This document shows positions 59,301 through 62,304 of a DNA stretch of 64,000 nt, one piece after another. Within the stretch, counting starts at the first letter, position 1, and every line of letters begins with the position of its first letter. The translations under genes and the position numbers were made by a program. The notes under the pieces are model-generated. The model did not search any database, had not been told where the DNA came from, and saw nothing but the letters and a program-made list of their open reading frames with translations. The stretch comes from Angiostrongylus vasorum (Eukaryota; Nematoda; Chromadorea; Rhabditida; Metastrongylidae). The stretch lies in NCBI GenBank assembly GCA_018806985.1, contig JADANN010000345.1, forward strand, positions 744,001 through 808,000. Direction: 5' to 3'.

Positions 59301-59740
59301 TTCCTAATGGTCCCGTTTTGAGAGTTCTATGTCATTGCTACACTCAGTTCTTCTGTGAAAGCATAGCAACAACATCGTTCTCTGGATGTTGTCCTGAACA
59401 GTCGTCTTTTTCGTTTTTTCAGTACTATGGTAGGTAATCAATACCATTCATTTTAAGCCTTTTCAGCATGAAGAAGGGAATACACGACTAAAGCTCACAG
59501 GTCTAAAAAGTGTTAAAAGCTAAGAATGAAAAGTCCGATGTTTCAGTGCAAATGGCGAAACTCTACACAAATTCGTCTATGAAGTCCACCAAGAATGGCT
59601 TTGATAGAAAGTTTATTTGTTATGTGAAAAAAGAACAAGAAAAGCTTGAGAAAACAACTCTTTTTGCTGTAGTAAGCTTCAGGAAGAATTATAGTTAAGT
59701 ACGAAATCGCATGCGATCGTCACATACCTGACTCCGGCAT
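20251..59740 (-). CDS. Large intron-rich gene: coiled-coil / WPPP-motif protein of unknown family
   Basis: At least 17 exons on the minus strand, about 780 codons in total. In protein order: a short start (MPES), an acidic SSSEEEEESDEE patch, VVLPRRTSMFRVAANPTEV, a charged helix, then about 160 residues of A/K/Q/E-rich coiled coil (AQAKAQAEAQAKAP). A poly-Gln and Pro/Ala linker follows, then a set of 30-47-residue exons. Several of these contain a VWPPP, QWPPP or VPPDVQPP motif. A Gln-rich end closes the protein (VQFQQQLQQQSVRVVKTK). There is no signal peptide, membrane segment or catalytic domain. The look is that of a cytoskeletal or muscle scaffold, but that is inference and I do not recognise the family. 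Phases agree at all joins except around 46436-46562 and 29148-29237. An in-frame stop precedes the chosen ATG. Confidence 0.72.
20500..20765 (-). mobile_element. SINE-1, diverged, minus orientation
   Basis: The left tail TAGGATAAAGTGGCAGAGCA and the ATTCGACTCCATTCG block are present, and the head complement CCACTGTGCTACACGCGTCTC lies at 20740-20760. The middle is rearranged. Confidence 0.7.
20765..21300 (-). pseudogene. RTE reverse transcriptase fragment, copy D
   Basis: Aligns with copy B around 4150-4330: the CATTTGGCTGCCCTTCG block at 20978 matches CACATGGCTGTCCTTCG at 4289. The minus strand reads LCLTFIDSMSDFNIVIDSLK (about 20825-20890), a decayed version of the RTE palm segment LCLTFIDLxKAFDS. 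Confidence 0.6.
21595..21975 (+). repeat. Repeat B, opposite orientation
   Basis: Same repeat as 14140-14545 but inverted. It starts with the tandem-tail end (GATACTTGAACGGCC) and runs through TTTGCTGGTTAAGCCATTGTG and GATACCAAGACGGTGGTGG to CACGATGAGGCGGTAAACCG. Confidence 0.75.
22040..22560 (-). pseudogene. RTE endonuclease fragment
   Basis: Resembles copy B between 5170 and 5560: GAGTTAGGCAAGAC matches GGTTAGGCAAAAC, and CTCTACAGAGCTTCTCCAGG matches CTCTGTAGAACTTCTCCAAG. It is a badly decayed endonuclease-domain piece on the minus strand. Confidence 0.55.
22690..22975 (-). mobile_element. SINE-1, diverged, minus orientation
   Basis: Left tail AAAAGGATAAAATGTCCGCG; right head complement CCACTGCGCTACACGCATG at 22952-22970. 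The body is diverged. Confidence 0.75.
23075..23372 (+). mobile_element. SINE-1, plus orientation
   Basis: Head CGTGTGTAGCGCAGTGG at 23083, body GGGTCGGCAAATTGGTAC, and a tail ending at the T-rich stretch near 23360. Confidence 0.85.
24125..24270 (-). CDS. Large minus gene, exon (Ala/Thr/Val-rich)
   Basis: Donor CCG|GTAAGC. The acceptor is probably CGGAG|AA (weak); phase 1 in, phase 0 out, 146 bases. It encodes SVDRTRLVVNGDITPSDAAS and onward, low complexity. The start is the least certain point. Confidence 0.55.
24460..24600 (-). CDS. Large minus gene, exon with two WPP motifs
   Basis: Acceptor AGCTTCAG, donor CAGG|GTAACT; 141 bases, phase 1 to phase 1. It contains PSVQWPPAESEQ near its start and DYQWPPPPPVYQ at its end, separated by a charged helix (EREQIEVLQKHIPARK). 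Confidence 0.7.
24850..25255 (+). repeat. Repeat B, near complete, plus-type orientation
   Basis: Same family as 21595. It has TTTGCTGGTTTAGCTATTGTG, GGTCGTCACCACCACAAATA and CACGATGAGACGGTAAACCG. It lies in an intron of the large minus gene. Confidence 0.75.
25790..25875 (+). repeat. tRNA-like SINE head, isolated
   Basis: TTGCAGTGGTTAGAGACCTC (A-box-like) and GTTAGTTCAACCTCT (weak B box) with no recognisable SINE body. The stems do not fold as a true tRNA. Confidence 0.4.
26546..26648 (-). CDS. Large minus gene, WPPP exon
   Basis: Acceptor CGTTTTAG, donor CAAG|GTGTTT; 103 bases, phase 0 in and phase 1 out. It encodes DPSDVVKSTVWQRNSKIDLV followed by WPPPEGE. The QRN-x-SKI-x-x-VWPPP part resembles the exon at 29148-29237. 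Confidence 0.68.
27290..27560. mobile_element. PLE-derived terminal pair, decayed
   Basis: The left part is a reversed PLE end (minus strand GGCTCTGAAAAAGGCAAAGA... GAAACGG). The right part (27515-27560) is a forward end (GCGAAACCGCGTCAGCC, then CTTGTTATTCACAACCTCG). The hammerhead-like motif on the minus strand at about 27328-27363 has CTGAAAA in place of CTGANGA. Confidence 0.6.
27635..27895 (+). mobile_element. SINE-1, diverged, plus orientation
   Basis: Head ATGTAGCGCAGTGGTTGAGG at 27643. The body is shortened, and the GAATCGAATGCATAGCGCA block is near 27830. Confidence 0.75.
28225..28462 (-). mobile_element. SINE-1, diverged, minus orientation
   Basis: GCATTGAGTTCCATTCG near 28258, TACCGATGAATAAAATCGG near 28330, and head complement CCACTACACTATATGAGCCC near 28442. 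Confidence 0.65.
28495..28690 (-). mobile_element. Second tRNA-derived repeat family plus foldback end
   Basis: The minus strand reads GTGCACTGGATAACACATGAG (A-box-like) and GGTTCGAATCTGG (near-perfect B box). It is joined to the GTTTTGCAAATATCCCAACAT end of the foldback family at 28598. The pattern of a tRNA-like head fused to that end also appears at 30190. Confidence 0.6.
29148..29237 (-). CDS. Large minus gene, WPPP exon out of phase with neighbours
   Basis: Acceptor TTGTACTTTAG, donor GAGAC|GTAAGT (strong); 90 bases, phase 2 to phase 2. It encodes TVEIQRNQYRPSKISRVWPP and onward. It is a clear relative of the 26546 exon. The flanking exons are phase 0, so an unseen exon, an alternative donor (GAG|GTCGTG gives phase 0) or disuse must be involved. 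Confidence 0.6.
29460..29810 (-). mobile_element. SINE-3, minus orientation
   Basis: Left part CACTTCTTGCATTCGATTCG; body TGAATGTTGTAGAATGCTGG and GGAGATAGCCGGGCTAAG. The tRNA-like head is in reverse at about 29750-29800 (minus strand GTAACGCACTGGTTAGTGATG). Confidence 0.8.
30188..30310 (+). mobile_element. tRNA-derived repeat, second family
   Basis: CAGCTGGTGCAGTGGATAAA (A-box-like) and GGCGAGTTCGAAGTCC (B-box-like), followed by GATTCTGAGTTTTG as at 28590 in the other orientation. Confidence 0.5.
30786..30911 (-). CDS. Large minus gene, exon
   Basis: Acceptor CTTCCATTCAG, donor AATCAG|GTTCGG; 126 bases, phase 0 to 0. It encodes RTVIVNKPSYQKVKWNEFPE and onward to TQEWKPVNQ. It shares a T-V-x-I-x-x-x-x-Y-x-x-x-K pattern with the 29148 exon, so it may be another repeat unit. 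Confidence 0.65.
31245..31533 (-). mobile_element. SINE-1, minus orientation, with target duplication
   Basis: The direct repeat AAGAGTAGTA flanks the copy (about 31237-31246 and 31534-31543). The tail AAAAGGACAAAATGGATAAAA is at the left. Confidence 0.88.
31640..31795 (+). mobile_element. Family-2 hammerhead repeat end
   Basis: The unit runs from an ACTGTGAAGATCGACTTGCA lead through the hammerhead-like motif to TTGGTAACAAACTCGTGTTAGC and CTTATCAATG. The same lead and tail recur at 32340, 49870, 50100, 55130 and 60200. No ORF. Confidence 0.6.
31690..31733 (+). ncRNA. Hammerhead-like motif, family 2
   Basis: Core CTGACGA (31699-31705), short stem II ACG(AAGG)CGT (31708-31717), GAAA (31719-31722), then CGTC (31723-31726) and AGC. 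Both invariant boxes are intact. Stem I is weak. Confidence 0.5.
32127..32231 (-). CDS. Large minus gene, exon
   Basis: Acceptor TGTGTTATAG; the donor is probably CAT|GTCAGT; 105 bases, phase 0 to 0. It encodes DDACWQTQHRVPPDVQPPQI and onward. A W-Q-x-Q and Pro-rich pattern is kept, but not the full WPPP. Confidence 0.6.
32320..32625. mobile_element. Foldback with two family-2 hammerhead-like ends
   Basis: The left arm (reverse: GATAAGCTAACACGAGGTTG ... GTTTCGACGCGTTCGTCTTC) and right arm (GGGAAGACGAAAACTTCGAAAC ... ACCTAGTGTTAGCTTATCAG, given in part) face each other. The centre contains GACTCGGATCA-type sequence in both directions. No ORF with a known domain. Confidence 0.7.
32373..32418 (-). 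ncRNA. Hammerhead-like motif, family 2
   Basis: The minus strand shows stem II GACG(AACG)CGTC, GAAA and CGTT intact. The first core box reads AGGAAGA instead of CTGANGA. Confidence 0.4.
32818..33075 (+). mobile_element. SINE-1, diverged, plus orientation
   Basis: Head CCTGTAGCGTAGTGGTTAGAG at 32826, a shortened body, and TGAATGCATAGCGCATCCCC near 33009. Confidence 0.7.
33740..34515. mobile_element. PLE fragment with inverted ends and GIY-YIG remnant
   Basis: The left end is a reversed terminus (33770-33960). Its minus strand carries GAAACGTCAGC at 33835-33845 and ends in a PLE tail. Between the ends, minus strand 34162-34374 reads GTVYLISCKARALCVRIKEH and then LEVTILTQESKTPERKSLEAF, a shortened GIY-YIG endonuclease lacking the Y-x-G-E-T segment. 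The right end (34385-34515) is a forward terminus with GAAACGTCAGC and GAGGTTAAAAGAAAGACG. The two termini point outward. Not functional. Confidence 0.75.
34525..34775 (-). mobile_element. SINE-1, degenerate, minus orientation
   Basis: AAAAGGATAAAGGAGAC tail, GAATTCGACTTCATCA and CACCGATGAACCAAG blocks. The head is poorly preserved. Confidence 0.5.
35280..35520 (+). repeat. Very diverged SINE-1-like sequence
   Basis: CAATAGCAACCTGGTGGCTGG and GGTTCGAGCCTAG at the left, AATGGAGTCGAAGAATGAAGG and GATCGATCAACATGGAACAC at the right. These echo the SINE-1 head and tail blocks. Confidence 0.35.
35560..36350. other. No recognised feature
   Basis: AT-rich intronic sequence of the large minus gene. 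No repeat family or exon seen. Confidence 0.3.
36355..36460 (+). mobile_element. PLE terminus, solo
   Basis: The terminal unit CGGCTCTGAATAAGGCGCAACC (in part) is followed by AACAACCTCGTGTCTGCTCAC, as in the 3' ends of PLE fragments. Confidence 0.6.
36368..36410 (+). ncRNA. Hammerhead-like motif, family 1
   Basis: Stem I GGCT/AGCC intact, core CTGAATA (last G changed to T), weakened stem II GGCGCAACCGC, AAAA for GAAA, and CATC. Inactive by inspection. Confidence 0.35.
36580..36835 (+). mobile_element. SINE-1, 5'-truncated, plus orientation
   Basis: The body is present (GGTCCGCAAATTGGTAGCAG, CATTGGTAGGCCACCACGAG, TGCATAACGCATCTCTCAGG). The A-box head is missing. Confidence 0.8.
37243..37525 (-). 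mobile_element. SINE-1, minus orientation
   Basis: Near-consensus reverse copy. Tail AACGATAAAGCTCTCGGCGT; head complement CCACTGCGCCACGCGCGCC at 37502-37520. Confidence 0.92.
37861..38130 (+). pseudogene. RTE reverse transcriptase C-terminal fragment, plus strand
   Basis: An 87-codon frame contains EAKKTKNIQARAHLFYSTSS followed by LAEYMLEI. This lines up with the RTE segment KKTKNxRLRAHLFNTTVLPALTY just after the palm. The first about 40 codons are not recognisable. It is the only RTE piece in the window on the plus strand. Confidence 0.6.
38229..38634 (+). other. Unassigned ORF of 134 codons
   Basis: The frame starts right after a CATTCTTCAG acceptor-like site, so it could be an exon. The product (SKESEITGTFVTIKRFLVKT...) shows no motif I know. 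It lies next to the RTE fragment and inside an intron of the large minus gene on the opposite strand. It may be an unrecognised part of a mobile element. Confidence 0.25.
39318..39440 (-). CDS. Large minus gene, exon
   Basis: Acceptor TTTTTATCCAG, donor CTACAG|GTATGT; 123 bases, phase 0 to 0, with both sites strong. It encodes SVKRTGVLAGASRWEEESAQ and onward to DGPVPAAVRLQ. No WPPP motif. Confidence 0.72.
39445..41520. other. Intronic stretch, no feature seen
   Basis: About 2 kb with no recognised repeat, exon or long frame on either strand. Confidence 0.3.
41522..41670. repeat. Foldback family, single arm
   Basis: GAAATATTTGCATAACTCCGG and CACCACATCATGCGCGTCC match one arm of the 300-745 element. 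Confidence 0.7.
41825..42065 (+). mobile_element. Family-2 repeat with hammerhead-like motif
   Basis: The lead GGTTTGATTCGATGATTGAA runs into AGACGAAGACGATAAAACGTC (41950-41985, given in part) and the tail ACCAAGCTTGTGAAAGCTTA. The first core box is degenerate. An inverted stretch to the left (41785-41835: ATTCGGCAAATGC... and GCCTTGTTCAAAGCC) suggests a foldback. Confidence 0.5.
42998..43190 (-). other. Possible extra exon on the minus strand
   Basis: Acceptor GTTTCTCAG near 43190, donor CAAG|GTCTTC near 43047. It would encode IVLSKDRMKSRKTQVQIDDV and onward to SRFHQQ in phase 1 to 1. The flanking exons of the large gene are phase 0, so it does not fit directly. It may be part of another transcript or chance. 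Confidence 0.25.
43645..43938 (-). mobile_element. SINE-1, minus orientation
   Basis: Near-consensus reverse copy. Tail AAAAGGATAAAGCCCTCAGG; head complement CCACTGCGGCACACGCGCC at 43912-43930. Confidence 0.92.
44088..44128. repeat. AAAT-type microsatellite
   Basis: A run of AAATA/AAAT units (ATAAATAAATAAATAAATAA) followed by about 200 very AT-rich bases. Confidence 0.85.
44330..44710 (-). mobile_element. SINE-3, minus orientation, long
   Basis: Left part TTTGACCCGTCCTCACGTC and CACATTCGATTCTTTTCC; body GGATAGCCGGGCTGGAGCGT and AGACAAGTCCGGTACCAATT. The head is in reverse near 44640-44690. Confidence 0.82.
44968..45052 (+). repeat. tRNA-like sequence with perfect B box
   Basis: AGAGCAGTGGTTAGACATGCC (A-box-like) and GCTGGTTCGATCCCGC (B box). 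The acceptor stem does not pair, so this is a SINE head rather than a tRNA gene. Confidence 0.45.
45381..45515 (-). CDS. Large minus gene, exon
   Basis: Acceptor ATAACTGCAG, donor AAAGAG|GTACGG; 135 bases, phase 0 to 0. It encodes MQEEALAKETTRPMKGVHAE and onward to NEPVVETKE, polar and charged. Confidence 0.68.
45790..45995 (+). mobile_element. SINE-1, degenerate, plus orientation
   Basis: Head GAAGCGCAGTGATCACACACG, body GATGTAGGCAAATTGGGACT. The 3' half is lost. Confidence 0.5.
46436..46562 (-). CDS. Large minus gene, Pro-rich exon with phase conflict upstream
   Basis: Acceptor TATAATTCAG, donor GCTAAG|GTATGT; 127 bases, phase 2 in and phase 0 out. It encodes TKKPAYRTPGKVVNPMPEPK and onward. 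It joins correctly to the 45381 exon. The coiled-coil exon before it ends in phase 1, so a small unseen exon probably lies between 46563 and 46939. Confidence 0.65.
46940..47729 (-). CDS. Large minus gene, main coiled-coil and poly-Gln exon
   Basis: Acceptor GATGGTTTCAG, donor AACG|GTAAAT; 790 bases, 263 codons, phase 0 in and phase 1 out. The first about 165 codons are an almost pure A/K/Q/E helix (EAERKMAEERHAQAKAQQEA and onward) without proline until a single KAPQAK. They should form a long single helix or coiled coil. Next come LQQQQQQRRPTAQQQLP and a 12-Gln run (complement of about 47172-47207). A Pro/Ala/Val linker with PQVPTKPAQQVPAKAAPVGP ends the exon. The codons are mixed CAA/CAG. 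The poly-Val frame on the plus strand is its shadow. Confidence 0.82.
47948..48235 (-). mobile_element. SINE-1, minus orientation
   Basis: Near-consensus reverse copy. Tail AAAAGGATAAAGCTCTTAGC; head complement CCGCTGCGCCACACGTGCC at 48210-48228. It lies in the intron just upstream of the coiled-coil exon. Confidence 0.92.
48785..49062 (+). mobile_element. SINE-1-like, plus orientation, tRNA part well kept
   Basis: CACGAGTAGCACAATGGTTAC and GTAGGTTCGATTCCACCC are close to Pol III A and B boxes. They are followed by GATTTGCAAATTGGGTACC and a SINE-1-like 3' half. Another divergent subfamily. Confidence 0.75.
49263..49316 (-). CDS. Large minus gene, exon
   Basis: Acceptor TTTTTTAAG, donor GAAGCA|GTACGT; 54 bases, phase 0 to 0. 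It encodes GEEYARQMEEEMRKKAEA, which continues the helix into ARAQAEAERKMAEE of the next exon. Confidence 0.7.
49872..49912 (+). ncRNA. Hammerhead-like motif, family 2
   Basis: Stem I CGGCT/AGCCG intact. The core CCCAAGA, stem II and GAAT (for GAAA) are decayed. CGTT is intact. Confidence 0.35.
50103..50146 (-). ncRNA. Hammerhead-like motif, family 2, best stems
   Basis: Minus strand: stem I CGGC/GCCG, core TTGAAGA (one change from CTGAAGA), stem II GACG(AAGA)CGTC perfect, GAAA intact, then CGTT. The consensus of this family would satisfy the minimal hammerhead core. Confidence 0.5.
50424..50695 (+). mobile_element. SINE-1, plus orientation
   Basis: Head GCACGTGTGGCGCAGTGGTC, body GGGTCGGCAAATTGCTACC, tail TTTATCCTTTTATCCTTATC. 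Confidence 0.92.
50814..50885 (-). CDS. Large minus gene, exon
   Basis: Acceptor TATTATTTTAG, donor AGCAAG|GTCCTG (an earlier AAG|GTAGCA is possible); 72 bases, phase 0 to 0. It encodes AQQAAALQAAATKVAMTHEP and onward, Ala/Gln-rich helix. Confidence 0.66.
51266..51310 (-). ncRNA. Hammerhead-like motif at left PLE terminus
   Basis: Minus strand: stem I GGCT/AGCT, core CTTAAGA (G to T), stem II GGCG(AAGC)CGCC perfect, GAAA intact, then CGTT. One base from the core consensus. Confidence 0.5.
51477..51842 (-). pseudogene. PLE GIY-YIG endonuclease domain, minus copy
   Basis: A 121-codon open frame with VYLMCFKACGDEYVGETDGA, then LCARLKEPLVGKHK and KVTFLAQESKTLPCKTLAAF. GIY-YIG nucleases nick DNA. 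In PLEs this domain follows the reverse transcriptase and serves integration. Here the preceding reverse transcriptase is absent on this strand, so it is a 5'-truncated copy. Confidence 0.8.
52090..52830 (+). pseudogene. PLE reverse transcriptase fragment, plus copy
   Basis: Two consecutive frames (52148-52450 and 52509-52829) hold the second half of the RT. AAS-LAIAFMSKVE comes first, then the V-D-D catalytic box (expected Y-x-D-D, here SCVDDC), and then the thumb region. The upstream fingers are not found. Inactive. Confidence 0.8.
53475..53518 (+). ncRNA. Hammerhead-like motif at right PLE terminus
   Basis: Core CTGAAAA (53480-53486, CTGANGA with G to A), stem II GGCAAAACCGCC partly paired, GAAA intact, CATC, then AGCTC. 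Confidence 0.42.
53702..54262 (-). CDS. Unrecognised coding-like segments inside intron of the large gene
   Basis: An open frame after acceptor TATATTCTATAG (54262) encodes EALTGKDFVKTISHSQKEVV and onward through MDWCCHDDLLHSRQFYTSVP to LRDMRCVFGPQPQC. A second frame (53702-53860) ends with a stop after EEAIWCLMKH. Several cysteines are present. I found no in-phase donor/acceptor pair to join the two parts and do not know the family. It lies on the same strand between two exons of the large gene. It may be a nested gene, an alternative exon or a gene fragment. Confidence 0.35.
54366..54472 (-). CDS. Large minus gene, charged-helix exon
   Basis: Acceptor ATATTTCTAG, donor GCCAGG|GTTTGT; 107 bases, phase 1 in and phase 0 out. 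It encodes NETVVAEVSQVEKTEEEKRA and onward to RMLKEQEQAR. Confidence 0.72.
54890..55205. mobile_element. Family-2 hammerhead foldback, diverged
   Basis: Left end CATAACGAGGTTAGTGGAAAG and AGTCGG-type PLE-like sequence. Right end (55120-55205) has TCTGAGGAAGACGAAGACGACG and ATGTTAGCCGAAAAAA, followed by ACCCTATATAAGCTGA. Core CTGAGGA and stem II GACG(AAGA)CG-C are recognisable at 55130-55155; GGAA replaces GAAA. Confidence 0.5.
55440..55562 (-). mobile_element. SINE-3, truncated
   Basis: Only the left part remains: CACGACCCTTCTTTACG, ACTTCTCGCATTCGATTCAT and TCGGCTACTGCTTGAGGA. Confidence 0.65.
55655..55875 (+). mobile_element. PLE-like terminus with hammerhead-like motif
   Basis: The motif GCTCTGAGGAAGGCGAACTC (core CTGAGGA at about 55683) is followed by a tail ending CCGAGGTTTATAGAAAGTCG, the typical PLE terminus. 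Stem II and GAAA are decayed. Confidence 0.5.
55905..56178 (-). mobile_element. SINE-1, minus orientation
   Basis: Left AAAAAAGTTAGGAGCTCTCGG, right head complement CACTGCGCTACACTCGCC at 56159-56176. Confidence 0.88.
56241..56346 (-). CDS. Large minus gene, exon 3
   Basis: Acceptor GTCAATCTAAG, donor CAAG|GTGGAA; 106 bases, phase 0 in and phase 1 out. It encodes VVLPRRTSMFRVAANPTEVK and onward to DIRAMADEKQ. This is the least low-complexity part of the protein and the best query for finding relatives. Confidence 0.75.
56451..56506 (-). CDS. Large minus gene, exon 2 (acidic)
   Basis: Acceptor CTTATTCCAG, donor GAAGAA|GTATGT; 56 bases, phase 1 in and phase 0 out. It encodes HDKCNGSSSEEEEESDEE, a likely casein-kinase-2-type acidic Ser patch. 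Confidence 0.7.
56720..57112 (-). mobile_element. SINE-3, longest copy
   Basis: Left TTTGACCCGTCTTCACGTC; body TGTTGTTGAATGCTGGTTGAG, TGAGATATCCGGGCTGGGCG and AGACAAGTCTGGTATCAATT. The head complement runs to about 57105 (minus strand GTATAGCACATTGATAGTGAT). It can serve as a reference copy. Confidence 0.85.
57165..57360 (-). CDS. Cys-containing exon-like segment, unrecognised
   Basis: After an AAGGTGCAG acceptor-like site, the minus strand reads MLNSFMALNTLPVDDSLLSI and onward through NCDYYGAEYQHLHCKSCQKP. Paired cysteines (C-x-x-C) suggest a small structured domain. A SINE-3 begins about 50 bases downstream. Possible link to the segments at 53702-54262, but no join was found. Confidence 0.3.
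58265..58530 (+). mobile_element. SINE-1, diverged, plus orientation
   Basis: Head GTGCGTGTGGCGCAGTGGA at 58270. The body is altered; TTGAATTGAATGCATGAGTG is near 58467. Confidence 0.75.
58575..58838 (-). mobile_element. SINE-1, minus orientation
   Basis: Tail AAAAGGATAAACCTCTTGAT; head complement CCACTGCGTTACACGCGCCC at 58815-58834. It forms a head-out inverted pair with the previous copy, about 45 bases apart. Confidence 0.85.
58840..59727. other. Intron 1 remainder of the large minus gene
   Basis: Nothing recognised except a 62-codon plus-strand frame (59510-59698) without motif. Confidence 0.3.
59728..59740 (-). CDS. Large minus gene, first coding exon
   Basis: ATG at 59740-59738, 13 bases coding MPES and one further base, donor TCAG|GTATGT. 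An in-frame TGA lies 33 bases upstream, so no earlier in-frame start exists on this exon. The untranslated sequence just upstream includes a (GGCGGT)n-like tract (complement at about 59805-59850), which in another frame looks like poly-proline but is not used. Confidence 0.6.
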
Positions 59741-60159
59741 CGCCTCCCGATTGAATGGGCAGCTATCGGGTCAGTCAGCTGTTCGTGATTGAAGCTGTAC
59801 GACGACGACGGCGGCGGTGGCGGCGGCAGCGGCGGCGGAGGCATGATGGTCCAACCCACGCGCATCGGCTGACCAGCCGAACCGCTTCGACGTTGTACGA
59901 TCCGGAAGCAGAATTTCTTTTCAAAAAGCGTCCACACTAAGGTCATTCACTTGCAACATTTTCTACAACATCTTTCACGCAGTGACGACAAAGACCTCAA
60001 CAACCCCTTTGAACAGCTTTGTCGCTAATGTGTCAATGGATCTATACGTCGACGTGAGTGTTAACCTGAATGATTGCCATCCAGAACTTTTCAGAAAAAA
60101 CCTGCCTAGTGAGGATATTTTGTCGGTCCGGTGCTACATTCCATTGGATTCGATAAGGT

Positions 60160-60305
60160 ACGACGACTACGAAGACCCACATCGGGGGAACGAACGTCTG
60201 TGGATGATCGACACGAGTCATTGCCAATGTGAAGAATGCGAAGGTGTCGAAACGTTAACAGAATAGAGATTTTGATAGTAACAACGTGTCACCCCAAGAA
60301 TGTAG
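60160..60305 (+). mobile_element. Family-2 repeat end, plus strand
   Basis: GACTACGAAGACCCACATCG..., then TGAAGAATGCGAAGGTGTCG and AAACGTTAACAGAATAGAG. Stem II ATGCGAAGGTGT is weak; GAAA and CGTT are intact at about 60249-60256. Confidence 0.5.
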
Positions 60306-60309
60306 ACCA

Positions 60310-61215
60310 GCACTGAGTTATTTTTTCCAGACTTATTTGTTTGTTTCGTTTGAGAAAACTTCTTTCGTCTCCTTGTGCTCCCATTATCACGTCAGTGGAT
60401 TGAGGTGATAAACTCTCTGCCACTGCTACTGGCAAATTGACTCATGTCAATGGTGCACATGCTCCGTGGGTGTTATAGCAGGTTGGATGTGTATCAATTG
60501 CTTAAACGCCTACAATGAAATAACTGACAAACCTTGAAGACATCTAGGAGTTGTTTCTAAAAAATAATCTTCGTGCTACACCAAAACAGCCCAACAAGCT
60601 GACCATGGATAGAAACAGTACAAAAAAGGCGCTTCATAGCAAAAAAATTGGTGCCATCCGTGTCCATCAAACGACCGGTAGCCATTGGAACAAATCGACA
60701 TCACGACAGAAACGAACGGAGGTCTTACTCTGGGGTCAGTTCAGTCCCTTTTTAGATCAGTGAGAACAAATATGATTCAAACGAAACGGTTTTTCTCTTC
60801 GACAGTGTCGAATTGCGGACGACACATTAATACGAACCGTTAAGCAACCAATGACGCGGTTTAGTTATAAAACCTTTGTGGAAACTGCCGATCGTCACTA
60901 AAAAAGTTACATTCACATTAGGAACGCAACATTAGTAATGTCATTTTGTTGGACAGACAGAAGAGTTCGATCTCTAAAACCTAACGTAACTATCGGAAGA
61001 GAATTTTTAAATTTTTACCGTACTGGAAAAAGAATAAGAAGAAAAGAATGGAGAAGATAATGTCATTGCAACAGTGAAAAACGTCGAATGAGTTATTAGA
61101 CAAAAAGGAGGAAGATATCCAACTTTGACCCGTTTAGGTTAACCTTCTCACTGTAAAGGGGGGTCACAGGGTGAAAGCATTTCCCATTGAACAGTTCCAT
61201 TCGAAAATTTATCAC
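60310..61215. other. No recognised feature
   Basis: Upstream of the large minus gene's first coding exon. No TATA box or clear upstream exon identified. One 70-codon frame without motif. Confidence 0.3.
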
Positions 61216-61219
61216 ATGA

Positions 61220-61530
61220 CACAGTATCACACATTGTGGGGATCCCAGCAGTTCTTCTATTCGATCCGGATCCATCATCCACGACGAATCTTCGAATTTT
61301 TTGCTTCTGGACTCAGCTGCTGCATGAGGGATTTTTGGTCTAAATGAACGTCGTTGAATGTTGCTCGAGTCTTTTCACTCTCAAATCTTGGCATAGCCGT
61401 GCTACGACATTCCAAGGCCTTCATAACAGGTCGTTTTGGATTAGAGGAAACTTTTTGCAAAAAGTCCGGCACAAGTGTCCCAACCCCGGAGGGATGGGAG
61501 GCTTAATCTGTTTAGTGCGAAGTCTAATCG
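61220..61530 (-). mobile_element. SINE-3, diverged
   Basis: TTCTTCTATTCGATCCGG, CTCAGCTGCTGCATGAGGGA, GAACGTCGTTGAATGTTGC and ACCCCGGAGGGATGGGAGG. Same orientation as every other SINE-3 here. Confidence 0.7.
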
Positions 61531-62109
61531 GGGGCTTGCCCGTGTAAATGTATTAACCGAATTATACCACCTTAGAATGATTGAATCGCGGAAAATGGAA
61601 ACTTGAGCTTTAAATGACAATAGGAAGAGTAATTCTTTGTCAGAGCACGAAATCGCTGACTTTTCAACCACTTTTGCAGCATGAAAATCAATACGCACAC
61701 TTTGTGCAGTGTCGTAATTGTGATTATTTAGCATTTCGACTGTACATGAATAAATAACGTTTAGTAATAAATCAGACAACAGTTTGTTTTCACATTAATC
61801 AAAAGTTCTTACTGAGTTGATCATGACGGAAGGAACAGTTGCCTCAGCAATTCGCCCATGCAGTTGTAAAACATCGAGAAATGCATGGAGATCATTCGAG
61901 CAAAACAATTTATTGATCCGCTGACCATGATCTACCCATTAAGTGAAGTCCGCATTTTTGTTATAATTCAATTACCTTTAATCAACTATCAATTGTATCA
62001 ATACTACTATGCTCAGCTTCTAGTTGTTATTAGTATTTGAGGAATCAGAAGAAAACTGGAATAGGGAAGCCAGAAAGCATTACGTCAGTTAAGACACCAA
62101 GGACTTCTT

Positions 62110-62300
62110 AGCCGTCTTATTTACTGCCTACTCTTTTTAATGGCAGGGGTATACTGCGATATATAACTTCAACGATGGTGAGATATTTGCAAAACTCCGG
62201 ACCGCAAATGTCTGCGGTGGGGAACGAACACGCTATTGTCCTTTCCGGGGAGTTTTTGTGCAGAGTTTCGCAAATATCTCAGCTTCATTAATGTTTTCTT
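62110..62300. repeat. Foldback family, short form
   Basis: GGTGAGATATTTGCAAAACTC at about 62175, and the inverse end AGTTTCGCAAATATCTCAGC at about 62265, with only about 70 bases between. An internally deleted palindromic copy. Confidence 0.75.
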
Positions 62301-62304
62301 TGTG

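Noticed and set aside
59755..59946. Poly-proline and Arg-rich ORFs at the GC-rich tract
   Set aside because: The tract lies in the probable 5' untranslated part of the large minus gene. The frame that matches exon 2 in phase starts at the ATG at 59740 and does not include it.
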